Source: Labyrinthula sp. Ha
Taxonomy: Eukaryota; Sar; Bigyra; Labyrinthulida; Labyrinthulaceae
Direction of reading: 5' to 3'
Length of the DNA stretch: 64,000 bases
Assembly (NCBI GenBank): GCA_015227615.1
Contig: JAALGZ010000014.1
Location: forward strand, 1,178,001 to 1,242,000
The translations under genes were made by a program, and so were the position numbers. Under the pieces are notes generated by a model. It had not been told where the DNA came from. It did not search any database and worked only from the letters and a program-made list of their open reading frames with translations. Positions 10,220 to 20,471 of this stretch are shown here, piece by piece. Position 1 is the stretch's first letter. Every line of letters begins with the position of its first letter.

Positions 10220-13200
10220 TTAGATTAAAGTATGTTTCCATTGAAATTTTGAAGTTGCAGCTTCCCAAAACTTATTAAATGTTTTAAATTCCAAAGGTTT
10301 AGTCAGAGCATCTGAAAAATTGAACTGTCTTGAGATGTAGGCAACAGTCAGGTTAGAATTTTTGAGATGAGATTTAATGAATGCTACCTGTACTGCTGCA
10401 AACTTGTACCTTAGTGTTAAAGGTCTTTGTAATGTCTTTACAGTTGATGCTGAATCAGTAAGAATGCCGAGCTTTGCGTTTGAATTTGTCATTTCAGTAA
10501 CTAAGCCTTGAATGTAAAGTAGATGTTTAGTTGCTCTGTAGACTTCGTAAAGCTCTGCATTAGGAGCAGAAGTAGCAATGATTGCCTGGTTTGAAGCATG
10601 TGCAGAAACTAAAGTGCTGTCAAGGTAGAGGTACCTACCTGAAGTTGATCTTCTAGAAATTGCGTTAGTTGCAAAAGAGGCGTCAACTACAGCAACAATT
10701 TGATGAAATTTAGTAATTGTTTCCATTCTGAAGGTTCTTTTGAAAGATTGATTCTGTTGTAAGTAGCCTAGTAGGCTTTGAAGTGCAATCCAGTGTTTAA
10801 CTGATGGTTCAGTAGATCCAGTTGCAATCTTACTTAGAGCTAACAAAATGTCCAACCTGGTGTGTCTCAAAAAGCCTAAGCTACCCAAACACTCTCGAAA
10901 AGGCACTTTGTCTTTAAGTTTTTCCACTGGTTGTGTGTCAAAATCAGATTGAATCGGAATGTTAGAGATTTTGATGAAAGTTTGAAATTTGTTTAAAGTC
11001 TTGCGCAAGTAGCTTTCTTGTTGAAGGTAGTAGTTTCCAAGCTCATCTCTCTCAATCACGCAACCAAGGAAGTCAACTGTTTGGTTAATTTCAGTAGTTT
11101 TTAACTTGAAATGTTTCTTGAGTGCTTGAGTGCAATGTTGAATTCTAGCGAGAGTACCCAGTAAAAGTAAATCGTCAACGTAAGAAAGAATGTAGATGTC
11201 TTTTCCAAAGAAAACACACTCATCGTACTGTGATTGGTTAAGTTTGAGTGATGTTTTCATGATGTTTGAAAAATGATTCCACCAAATTAGTGGTGCCTCA
11301 CGTAACCCGTAGAGGTTTCTTTTAATTAGTAAGACGTGATCTTTTCTAAGTGAGAAGTCAGGATGTCCTTCAGGAATTTCTGCAAAAAGTTTAACATCTT
11401 TTGGTAGAGGTGCGTAGAGAAAAGCAGCTTCTACATCTGCTGTTCTGAATGAAAATTGCTGTTGAGCAGCTAGAGTTAGAGCTGTTGCAAGGCTGTCTAG
11501 GTGTAGAGTAGGAGAAGAGTAGTCTGCTTGAAGTTTGTACTTTTGATGACGTCCGTTGAAGACAAGTCGAGCTTTTGCTAGACCATTTCTTTTTCTTGTC
11601 AAAACAAAAATCAATTTTCCAACCTCGTCCTTTGTGTTAATTTCTGAGCGCTTCACGATGCTAAGAACATTTCTAGCATGCATGTGCTGAAGCTCCTTCT
11701 GAATTGCCTTGTCGTACTCTTCTTTTTGCGGATGGTTGGTGAGGTCTTTGTACATTCTCGGGTGTTGCTTAAGTTTTGAGTCTAAAATCATTTCTTTTAG
11801 TTTTTCCTTTTGTCTGGGAGTTCGATTTTTAATCTTGTGTTTCGTTGACTCTGAAGTTTCGTAAACAAAGTAGTTTAAGGAATTTTCAAATCGTTTTGGA
11901 AGCTTAAGTGTTCTTCCTGTTCGAGAGTGTGATTGTTTGAAGATCGGGTGCTGTTGCGTACCTTCAGTGTCTAAGTTGCTAGATTCAACAGGTGCAGTTG
12001 GGGGTGTTTCTTCATCATCTTCTGGAGGATTGATTTCCTCTGGTGTAGTACTAGACTTGCTAGTTTCAAAGTTTAGAGAATGACTTGGTTCTGTGGTTGA
12101 ATCATCATCAGAGCCACTACTCTCTGTAGAGTCAGTTTCGTAAAGATTCATTGAATGTTTTGAAATTTTAATCAATGGTAACTTTTCTGCTCTTGAAATT
12201 GAATCATGAAATTTAGTTTCTACGAAATGAATGTCTTGTAATTGTGCATGTGAGATTCTTTTTGTTCTTTTGTTTAGTAAGGTACAAGTAAGGAAAGATC
12301 CAAGTGGATCGAAGCCAAGAAAAATCAATGGAATTGAAACATTATTGAACTTGTCTTTTCTTTGCTGAGAAGGAACAATTTTGTGTGCTAAACATCCAAG
12401 AACTTTTACATGTTGGAGCTTTGGCTTGTACCCATGAAAAACTTCAAAAGGGGTTAGTTTTTCCAAGGCGATGTGAGGTAATCTGTTTTTAATGAAGGAA
12501 GCGTAGTTGACAGCAAATTTCCACCAGTCAGTGGAGAGTTTTGCATGTTTAAGCGCAGATCTAGCAAGTGTTCTAAGTGAAAGAATTGAACGTTCTGCTA
12601 AACCATTTGTTTCTCCATGTCTTTCCGGAGTTGCAAGTTTAAAACGGATTTTGTTTTCATGAAGTGTGCTAAGGAATTCTGTAGTTAAAAATCCAGTTTG
12701 TCTGTCTAAAACAAGGAGATTGTAACTTGTTTTTGCCTGGCTAAGTAAATTGTAAAAGCTGTGTTTCAAGTCAGATGATTTGCTTGAGAGTGAAAACGAT
12801 GTCCAAATCCATCGAGTAAATTGATCAGCAACCACCAACATGCATCCTGTGTGGTGCCTGCTTGGTAGCAGCAGGTCCAAATGCCAAACCTGATTTTTCT
12901 TCCGTGCCTTAGTCTTAAGGAGCGAATCAGTTTTCAAAGGCATTCGTCTCATCTTGGTTAAGGCACATGTTTCACAGTCCGCGCTAGTAAATTTTTCATT
13001 TTCAAAAAGCCCAAGGTGAGAAAGTTTGTTTGTTGATGCATGCATGAACCTGTAGTGCCAGATCGAGTCTGTTGAATGATCCAGGGTTGTGTAGCAAGGA
13101 TCCGTGCTGTGTTCAATCCAAGCTTTACTGATCCCATTAATGTTCTGAAGCTTGCTGTGCTCTCCATTTGCAAACTTGATCGATCCATGTGAAGGATCGT

Positions 13201-14716
13201 AGTTGATGTTGCATCCCAACTGGTAGAGGAGCTTGTTTGAAAGTAAACATGTTTCTGCATCTTTGATGTAGTAAGCTGGAAGTGTTAGAGATCTTGTAGT
13301 GTCAGAAAATTTGATCTGAACTGTTCCAACACCAGTGATCATTACTTTGTTTTTCAAAAGTTGAATCGTGTTTTCGTTTTTGTAAAGGTTTAGATGAGTA
13401 AAGAAGCACGGGTCGTTAAAAACATTGCAACTAGAACCAGTGTCAATGACACACGAGACCAAATTCTGTCCTCCTGTTTGTGAGTTCTTGACATTTTCTT
13501 CAGCCAGGTAAGATTGGGAGGTAGATTTGTTTGTAAGGAAAATGACGAATGTTTCAGGAGCTACAAGTGGTTTGTCTTCTGTGATGTAAGTTGCTGCATT
13601 CGAGGACTGAGTTTGTTTGCCTGTGTTGTTGAATGTTTTCGGTGTTCTGTTTTTCCTGTTTTTAAGACTCTGTAGAAACCTTTTTTCACTGGCAAATCTG
13701 GTACACACGCTTTCCAAATGGTTTCTTCTTCCACATGAGCATGTGTTTCCTTTTGCTTTGCAGCTCCTGTAATGATTGTTGAATCCGCTGGAAAAGTTTT
13801 CACCGCACAAGACGCAGGTGTTTTGTGGAAGTCTAAAGTTGTTTGAGCTCTTCTGATTGTTAGTTTGGTAGTTTGTGAAGTTTACTGTAAGAGTTTCGTC
13901 ATGTGGTAAAATGCCTCTGGGATCGTGTGCGTAGACCTTAGAAGAGATTTGAGACTGAACGGTGTTAAGTTTTTCAGTGCTTGTTAAATCTAAATTTGTA
14001 AGTGTAGAAAGTAGAATGTTGTTGCTAGTTCGATTTTCCTTGATCTTTGAAACGTAAATCATTGCCCGGTCAAGCGTCTTCGTAAACATTCCATGTTGTG
14101 TACAGAAGGTTAGAGCTTTGTCGAATTTTTGATTGAAATCCATTAGACTTTCTTCGTTTTTCCATTTTAAGTTCATGAAAGTTGAAAAGATTGCAGAAAG
14201 TTGCGTGTCACGTGACAGGTAAAAGCTGTGACCTAGAGTTCGAATGATTTTGTTCAGTCTGTAAGGGTAGGTGAGACTTGTAAGGTAGTCAATTTGTTCG
14301 GGAAAGAATGTGATCAAATGATCAGAAATGAATTCGTCCGCATCTTCGGAAAGGACAAAGTAGTCTGTTTTCGTAGCATTTGAAAAGTCAGGAAGTTGCT
14401 CTGGGTTGATTGAGTCCACCAGTAAGTCCAAGTGTTTTCTTCCCTTTTCTCTGCAGACTTTGTTCAGTTGGACAGCTTCACCAGCTTTTTCTGTGTTTTC
14501 CACTACTGTTCCATCACTTGAGTAAGTAGACTCTACGCAGGTAAGATTCAGCTGCTTAATGTACAGCTCAATGAACCTCTTGAGTGTGATGAAGTTTTCT
14601 TGCGTTCTCAAATCCAAAACCTTATTTTTGAGTGCGTCAGAGAGAATTAACTTCGCAGCTTTCGTAGTTTGAGGGAGAATAGTATTGTCCTTAAATCTAA
14701 CAGTGTAGAGGACCAT
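10220..14716 (-). CDS. Ty1/copia gag-pol polyprotein, 1498 aa, intact
   Basis: Single polyprotein for retrotransposition. Order: gag about 1-290; cysteine/histidine knuckle region (CVLCGENF..., then CSCGRRNHLESVC, whose first Cys pair has one residue between rather than two); aspartic protease with DTGSS near residue 424; pre-integrase zinc motif (H...H...CETC); integrase core with the D, D, E set in WHLDLL, VLDRQTGF and GLAERS; reverse transcriptase with AFLYAPL and YVDD near 1178; RNase H with VVDASFA and LTDSAST. No frameshift separates gag and pol. The start used is the ATG at 14716, three bases beyond the primer-binding site; reading farther upstream would run into the 5' LTR and needs a non-ATG start. 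Confidence 0.92.
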   Translation of the reverse strand: MVLYTVRFKDNTILPQTTKAAKLILSDALKNKVLDLRTQENFITLKRFIELYIKQLNLTCVESTYSSDGTVVENTEKAGEAVQLNKVCREKGRKHLDLLVDSINPEQLPDFSNATKTDYFVLSEDADEFISDHLITFFPEQIDYLTSLTYPYRLNKIIRTLGHSFYLSRDTQLSAIFSTFMNLKWKNEESLMDFNQKFDKALTFCTQHGMFTKTLDRAMIYVSKIKENRTSNNILLSTLTNLDLTSTEKLNTVQSQISSKVYAHDPRGILPHDETLTVNFTNYQTNNQKSSNNFRLPQNTCVLCGENFSSGFNNHYRSCKAKGNTCSCGRRNHLESVCTRFASEKRFLQSLKNRKNRTPKTFNNTGKQTQSSNAATYITEDKPLVAPETFVIFLTNKSTSQSYLAEENVKNSQTGGQNLVSCVIDTGSSCNVFNDPCFFTHLNLYKNENTIQLLKNKVMITGVGTVQIKFSDTTRSLTLPAYYIKDAETCLLSNKLLYQLGCNINYDPSHGSIKFANGEHSKLQNINGISKAWIEHSTDPCYTTLDHSTDSIWHYRFMHASTNKLSHLGLFENEKFTSADCETCALTKMRRMPLKTDSLLKTKARKKNQVWHLDLLLPSRHHTGCMLVVADQFTRWIWTSFSLSSKSSDLKHSFYNLLSQAKTSYNLLVLDRQTGFLTTEFLSTLHENKIRFKLATPERHGETNGLAERSILSLRTLARSALKHAKLSTDWWKFAVNYASFIKNRLPHIALEKLTPFEVFHGYKPKLQHVKVLGCLAHKIVPSQQRKDKFNNVSIPLIFLGFDPLGSFLTCTLLNKRTKRISHAQLQDIHFVETKFHDSISRAEKLPLIKISKHSMNLYETDSTESSGSDDDSTTEPSHSLNFETSKSSTTPEEINPPEDDEETPPTAPVESSNLDTEGTQQHPIFKQSHSRTGRTLKLPKRFENSLNYFVYETSESTKHKIKNRTPRQKEKLKEMILDSKLKQHPRMYKDLTNHPQKEEYDKAIQKELQHMHARNVLSIVKRSEINTKDEVGKLIFVLTRKRNGLAKARLVFNGRHQKYKLQADYSSPTLHLDSLATALTLAAQQQFSFRTADVEAAFLYAPLPKDVKLFAEIPEGHPDFSLRKDHVLLIKRNLYGLREAPLIWWNHFSNIMKTSLKLNQSQYDECVFFGKDIYILSYVDDLLLLGTLARIQHCTQALKKHFKLKTTEINQTVDFLGCVIERDELGNYYLQQESYLRKTLNKFQTFIKISNIPIQSDFDTQPVEKLKDKVPFRECLGSLGFLRHTRLDILLALSKIATGSTEPSVKHWIALQSLLGYLQQNQSFKRTFRMETITKFHQIVAVVDASFATNAISRRSTSGRYLYLDSTLVSAHASNQAIIATSAPNAELYEVYRATKHLLYIQGLVTEMTNSNAKLGILTDSASTVKTLQRPLTLRYKFAAVQVAFIKSHLKNSNLTVAYISRQFNFSDALTKPLEFKTFNKFWEAATSKFQWKHTLI

Positions 14717-14719
14717 TTG

Positions 14720-14732
14720 CCAGTCGCAACCA
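14720..14732 (-). promoter_or_regulatory. Primer-binding site of element 1
   Basis: TGGTTGCGACTGG on the coding strand directly abuts the 5' LTR, begins with TGG (complement of a tRNA CCA end) and shares its first eight bases, TGGTTGCG, with element 2. The gag ATG begins three bases later. Confidence 0.7.
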
Positions 14733-14870
14733 AGTGAATATCTAGTATAAATGTGTAAAATGTAAGTATTTAAAAGTATTTCTTGTATTATGTATTGTGT
14801 CTTAGTAGTTAATTGATAATTACCCAAAATATATATTTAATTGTAACTTTTAAATCTGTAAATGCTAACT
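14733..14870 (-). repeat. 5' LTR of element 1 (138 bp)
   Basis: Coding-strand start AGTTAGCATTTACAG, end ATATTCACT. Short for a copia LTR. It should hold the promoter of the element. Confidence 0.9.
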
Positions 14871-14875
14871 ATACC
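14871..14875. repeat. Target site duplication ATACC (right)
   Basis: Second copy of ATACC next to the 5' LTR of element 1. Confidence 0.85.
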
Positions 14876-17800
14876 ACATTGGGCCAAACGAAACCAAAAG
14901 ATCTACTTTATTTATGCATCCTTTGAAAATCCATAAAATACCGCTATTTAACCCGGTGATTATTCAGTAATAGAATCCAGCAGGGCCATATGCCCTATAT
15001 TTTTAATATTTTTAGACGGAGGCAAAATGGAAAATAGTTTTTTTTTGACCGGTTAACTCAAGGCCGTGTGGCCAAACTTATTATTGATAATCCTTTGTAC
15101 ATTAGCAAATCAAAATGGATAGGGAATTATCAGAATCAATAAATAAGACAAATATGCATAAAATTTTAATGGATAAACTATCAATAAATCAAATCCGATC
15201 CCTACTCGGTGCCATGTTCCACAGAAGCTAGACAGAGAGAGAGAGAGCCAAAGTGTAGTGCACACTTACACCCACAACTACTGTTATCTTTATTCAGGTA
15301 CCATTCTTGTTCCATCTAGATGAGTAGTGGTATTGTGGAAGCTTGAACCAGATTCTAACTTTTACCCCAAACATTAATACATTTAAGGAAGAAATGATCA
15401 GATAAATAAGCAGAAAATGTGACCCAGCCTGTCACGTGTATTACCCAAGGATCTTAATTGATTTTATCAGAGAAATATAGAGCATACTTAATATTGATAA
15501 TTTTCAAAAACAAAACTAGCGCTGGTACTACAGTTGTTGAAATCAAAATGTTATGAACTTCATTCAAAAGCAAGCCGGGAAAATTGGACACCATAGTACT
15601 GTAAAATACTTAGTCTCTAGTTAAGCTAAACTTGGAATGGTTTTCTAGCTGTTTCGCTGGCTCAAAAGAATAATTTATTATTATCCTCATATGCAGTTGG
15701 GACTACCTTGAATTCTTGTTCGCTTTATCTAATATTATTATATTATATGAAACTCAGGTACTGCTTTACATTCATGTGGTCTTGGCGATTCATCCGTCAT
15801 TACCCTATTTTGATGTTATTAAGAAACGTAGTGGTCTTATTCTTTGGCTGAATCATAGTTTCGATACTTGAAATTTTCCAATAACAGTTATTCTTATTCC
15901 AGCAGTTCTGTATTCGCAGCAACTTATCCAGAAAACTTGAATGAGTGGTTACTCTAGCAAACTGTTTCTTGTGGTACTTAATATAAAATGCGTAAATAAT
16001 TTGTTGAGTATTAAGGTTGCCCACTATTATTGTGGTCAATAATCAGATTACTTATTTAAACATTCAGCAACAAGAACTTTACATAGCTAAAAACTAAAAA
16101 CTGCTTTGAATTCTTCACAGGAAAACCAAAATTAAGTTGAAACCTAGGCCAATTTGTGATAATCATATTATTGTTTATGAAATACTTAAGAGAATAACGG
16201 TTCATAGAAGGAGTAAAACATATTATCACTTTAAGCTAATGCAATAAAGTACAATAGTTATCTCACTAAAAGGTTTGTTTTTGGCTAGGTTATAAGCTAT
16301 GAAAAGCAATAATTAAAATAATGTGTTTTTGATACAAGATAGAGGCTTGTAAGCATCTCTCCCTTGATTAGTTCAGCTTTGATGTGCAAATCAGTATTTT
16401 TCAGATAAACAAGAGTTGATACTGGCAACAAATTTCTCTTTTTTGAAGTAAATTTATTGGGTAAAGTGTGTCGTAGATTTTTTCACCCGACAAAGACTTG
16501 TGTATAGTCTAGCCAAAGACAGTCAGTAAGGGTATATTGTTGTACCAATATAGATACCTTAAAGCAAGAGTCAAAGTACTTAAGAGGCATATGTGTAAGA
16601 AATTATTAGTAAGCAGAAAATCAAAAAAAAATACACTGGTTTTACTTCGCTTAAGGGAAAATTACTGCACTATAGGAAACATATCAAACCGACTTCTAAC
16701 CATCCAAGCTCTTCTAGAAAAGCCTGATGTCAAACACTACACCAAATCTTGAAGTAATCCAAAAGATGGAGACAGTTATAAGTAAGTCAGAACTGGGATG
16801 AAAATATCCCTTGGAAGCATGAGATAAGGCTTGAGGATGAGGTATGTATTCATGGAGTGATAGTTTTGCTAAAAGTGAAGAAAAGAGTGTCACGGATATA
16901 TGGGCTTGGAAATCCTTGGTACACGGATACATCACTTGCCTTATATTTACCCCGAAAGAAATGAGCTAAGGGCCCAATATAAACATGCTAATCTTAAGTC
17001 GGCAAAAACCTATCGTAAGAAGAAGTAAGTCTTATAAAGTTGAGTTAAGCCTATTAAATCCTTAGTTACTATTACCCGAGATGGAAGAAATCCTGTTGGT
17101 TGAAACATCTGGCACTATTTCATGGAAGCGCAAGTTTGCTCATCCAGTACTGATGAGCAAGATAAGCATATTCTCAGAGGATCAAAAAATTTTCTTGTTA
17201 AGAACTTATAACAATAGAAGTATCTAATGCATCTACTGTCCTGTTTGTACTCTAATTAGTAGTTTTAATGCTCAAGCTCTACCATCAATTGCCATGATCT
17301 ACCTAGCTACAAGAAGAACTTTGATAGTTTGCCCTTGTGTTAAATATTTTATTTTTGAAATAGCACTTAACACATTAAAATCTATTTACTAAAATGCAAG
17401 CAAAAGAAAATTAAGCACTTCAATAATATATAGAGTGAAGTAATTAGAGAAATTCTGATAACTGAATAATGCATCAATGCGAGTTTTTTACTCATAGTTT
17501 AATAAATCTAGATTTAAACTTTCCATATGAATCACTTAACCCTAAGTATTGTAGCTCCTTGAAAAGAATTTTAAAATATTTTCAGTTTTTCCTGAACACT
17601 AGTTAGTGTATATTGTATTCTTACCAAGTTTTCCATGTAATATGTTTGCTTTTGCAGGGGTAAACAGGGGGCGACTACAACCATAGAATGTGAAACATCA
17701 CTAAAAACAGTTGCTAAGATGAAGGAAGATTCATATCTTGAATAATATCCTGATATTTTGAGGCATAGTCATGCCTAGACCAAAGAGCATTAGTCTTCAG

Positions 17801-19378
17801 GAAAGCTTTTCAACCAAGCGTAGTACTCTCGGAAACCCAATATGACTTGATCGTACCCTACCACGAAAAATAATAAAAATATTTACCAGTGGTATATTTT
17901 GAGCTGGCCAATTGCTTCAGGTTTTTCCAACCTAGCCTGAGTATTATGTAACTATGGCTTTTTTAATTTCTTTTCCTTGCTAAAATAGAGCACCGTCTAC
18001 CAAACTAAGCTAACACCTTATTCCAAGTAAACACCAAGATTTTACTTCTTGTGTTAGTGCTACAAATTTTAATGCACTCTATACAAAAAACTTTGTGAGC
18101 TGCCATCTAGCTACTGAAGACTACAGCTACCTTTGTTAGTAAACCTCCTGCGAAACAAATAGAGTAGTGACCACACTTAGCCGTTAACAGCAGTTCTTTC
18201 CTAATACAATATCTAGTATAAGCTTAGACTACTTGTTTGAAGCTTTTTTTACATTTTGATTACTTTGATTTAGACCTTTGATCGGCTAACTATTGTTGCT
18301 TTGCATGGAACAAAAGCTTGTGAAACTTTTGTTAATTTCTTTTAAATCAATTAAGGTTTTACTTTCCTTGAGAAGACTCTCTTTATAGTTTTACAAATTT
18401 GTCAACCAGGATCTACGCGGTATTGGTGTTATACCTAGAAGGAACCCTGACTTTAAGCTTTGATTTCTATTTAGTGCTGTATGGATGACTTAACGCTTAC
18501 CTGAAATTTCCCAACATAATCAAAGGCACAGTGCCTACTTTATGTGCTCGAGAGATACCTTCGAGTAGTCAGAAAACCTTGATAAAAGGCTAGCGAACTA
18601 ATTCAAGCTTAAGATAAGTAAACTGAAGTAATTTGGCCGAAACCCTCATGAAACGAACGAAATCTACGTATCTTACTCAGAAGATGATTACGAAAGACTG
18701 AGGAGGTCAAAAGTAACTTCCTAAGTTTGTTTTTCACTTAGGTTCGAAGACGCTAAGATTTAGGTTTTCACTTGGAACTCGTTATCCACGGCAATTTACT
18801 CAGCTGAGACTTTTGCAATACTTTTTTGGTTTTTTATTATAAGGTTATCTGTCGATAGATAGTTCTATCTTAATTTAATAATAATATTATTTGACTTTTG
18901 ATACTGATAATCAATATCGATAATCGATAAATTTAATATGACTTAGTCAACAATATAATTTAATATATTAATTTAATATGCTCACAGTAATATATACACT
19001 ACTTATATTAACTATTAAAAATATTCATATTAAGTGTCACATACTAAAAGGATGCCCGATTATCCTCTCATACAGAGCAGAACCTCAAGATACCTGCAGT
19101 ATGACTTTGTAGAATAGTTTTTCTGATTCTGTGAAAAATCATTATCTAGATATATCACCGTTCGATATTTTCCCTAAGGTTTAGTAATAAAGTTTATCAT
19201 GACTTAAAAAAAACTTTGTTACATATTGTTATGGATTTAGGTGAGGAGTTATTTACTATTTGAAACATGGGCTTAAGTTCTATGAGTTCACTTCTACGTT
19301 CAACAAAATCGAAGGAGAAACGGGATCAAACCAATGGCCAGGGTAAAACTAAAGAAAAAAATTTTTTGAAGTTATGAG
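14876..19378. other. 4.5-kb stretch without a recognisable gene
   Basis: AT-rich, stops dense in all frames, longest open frames about 70-79 codons and without family resemblance. Contains a GA microsatellite at 15234-15247 and a very AT-rich block near 18880-19010 with ATCGATAATCGAT-type short palindromes. Small exons divided by about 29-nt introns could still be hidden here; I could not find any with conserved protein sequence. Confidence 0.45.
15234..15247. repeat. (AG)7 microsatellite
   Basis: Seven perfect AG dinucleotides. Confidence 0.85.
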
Positions 19379-19965
19379 TTATATCCTTCCTGAATTTACG
19401 ACAACTACTTTCTTCTTCGGTTTTCCGTTTGGGGTTCCAACTGATTCAATACTTCTAACAACGTCTAGACCTTCAACAACGTTACCAAATACTACATGCT
19501 TCCTGTCTAACCACTCTGTTTTTTTCGTACAAATAAAAAACTGACTTCCATTGGTATTTGGACCTCTATAAGATAAAGGATATTATCCATATACGAGTTT
19601 GCCATAGAAAGTACACCAGGTCCAGTATGTTTTAATTGAAAGTTCTCATCTTCAAACTTATTTCCATAGATACTCTTACCACCAGTTCCATCGCCATTTG
19701 TTATATCTCCACCTTGACTAAACATTAAACAATGGAATACATTAATACCACATAAAACCGGGAATTACTCGATGGAACGGAGAATTTTCAAAAGAAAAAC
19801 CAGCTTCACCTAAAGATAATAGTGGTTTACAAAGATACCAGTGCATATTTCCAAGAAATTTTTTGCTGTTTTAGGTACAACATCAGTTCTCAGTTGTATT
19901 ATAATTCTTCCGGCGTATTGTTTCCCAATCTCAATGTCCAAGAAGACTCTAGGTAGTTCATCCAT
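19379..19965 (-). CDS. Cyclophilin A-type peptidyl-prolyl isomerase, 165 aa, 4 exons
   Basis: Prolyl cis-trans isomerase, probably cytosolic since no signal peptide or extra domain is present. Exons (minus): 19965-19839, 19809-19749, 19717-19595, 19565-19379, total 498 nt. The joined 165 residues equal the length of human cyclophilin A. Starts [14 protein letters not shown]; contains [16 protein letters not shown] (catalytic Arg, Phe, Met and Gln), [42 protein letters not shown] (the cyclosporin-contact Trp) and KHVVFG. All active-site positions are kept. Read without introns it looks like a broken pseudogene; removing three 29-31-nt introns restores every motif, which argues strongly for a live gene. 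Confidence 0.93.
19566..19594 (-). other. Intron 3 of cyclophilin gene (29 nt)
   Basis: Begins GTATATGG, ends TCTTATAG. Removal joins SMANS to [10 protein letters not shown], the family consensus. Confidence 0.92.
19718..19748 (-). other. Intron 2 of cyclophilin gene (31 nt)
   Basis: Begins GTATTAATG, ends ATGTTTAG. Removal restores GFMCQGGD; the Cys codon is split by the intron. Confidence 0.93.
19810..19838 (-). other. Intron 1 of cyclophilin gene (29 nt)
   Basis: Begins GTATCTTTG, ends TATCTTTAG. Removal joins LEICTG to [14 protein letters not shown], the family consensus. Confidence 0.92.
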
Positions 19966-20471
19966 TGAATATTATGTATTGCTATTGTTGGCATGGTAAT
20001 GCTACACTGTGTTAGAGTGATATATGTTGCCAATAGTCAGAACACTTAAAGTTGGTTATATAGAATATGGAACAACCTGAAGAAATAACTGATGAAACTT
20101 GAAATGTATAATGAGATAGCTTAGCATTCCAGTTTTCTAGTAGTAATTCTTATATGTCTAATAATAAAAAGTAAGTTATACTCGGAAAGTTTCCTATTTA
20201 GTTTTGCAGATAGTGTACAAAAATGTATTATCTTTAAACCAGGTTGAATTCAACAATTTAGTTGAAGAGACCAACTTCAGGATGATATAAGCTCAAGGAT
20301 TATTTATTCTGGTTAGGAATCAAAATAATGAGTAGAAAAAAATAACTCTCTTGTGACAAGGATATGTTGTATAGATACGATAATCATTACCACGACTGAA
20401 ACAACTAATTCTACCCAGTAAACTGTTTACAAAATTTTAGGCCACAACAGTGGAGCCCAAGGCTAAAGGAG
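19966..20471. other. Intergenic between cyclophilin and HERP-like gene
   Basis: AT-rich, no ORF with family resemblance. Both neighbours are on the minus strand, so this holds the cyclophilin promoter side and the HERP-like 3' end. No specific element recognised. Confidence 0.4.

Larger units (their letters stand above)
10005..14870 (-). mobile_element. Complete Ty1/copia LTR retrotransposon (element 1)
   Basis: Minus-strand element of 4866 bp bounded by two 138-bp LTRs and flanked by the 5-bp duplication ATACC. It carries one uninterrupted gag-pol frame with domain order gag, zinc knuckle, protease, integrase, RT, RNase H (integrase before RT marks Ty1/copia). The LTR pair differs at four positions near their plus-strand right end, about 3%, so insertion is not recent, yet the ORF is intact. 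LTR termini read AGTTAG...TTCACT on the coding strand rather than the usual TG...CA. Confidence 0.93.

Noticed and set aside
12958-13803. Minus-strand ORFs inside element 1
   Set aside because: They are alternative-frame shadows of the intact gag-pol.
16537-16935. Small open frames on both strands as genes
   Set aside because: About 71-73 codons, no clear ATG start for the plus-strand one, no motifs, typical of chance in AT-rich DNA.
19379-19965. Cyclophilin as a frameshifted pseudogene
   Set aside because: Three GT...AG segments of 29-31 nt account for every apparent break and leave a 165-aa protein with all active-site residues.
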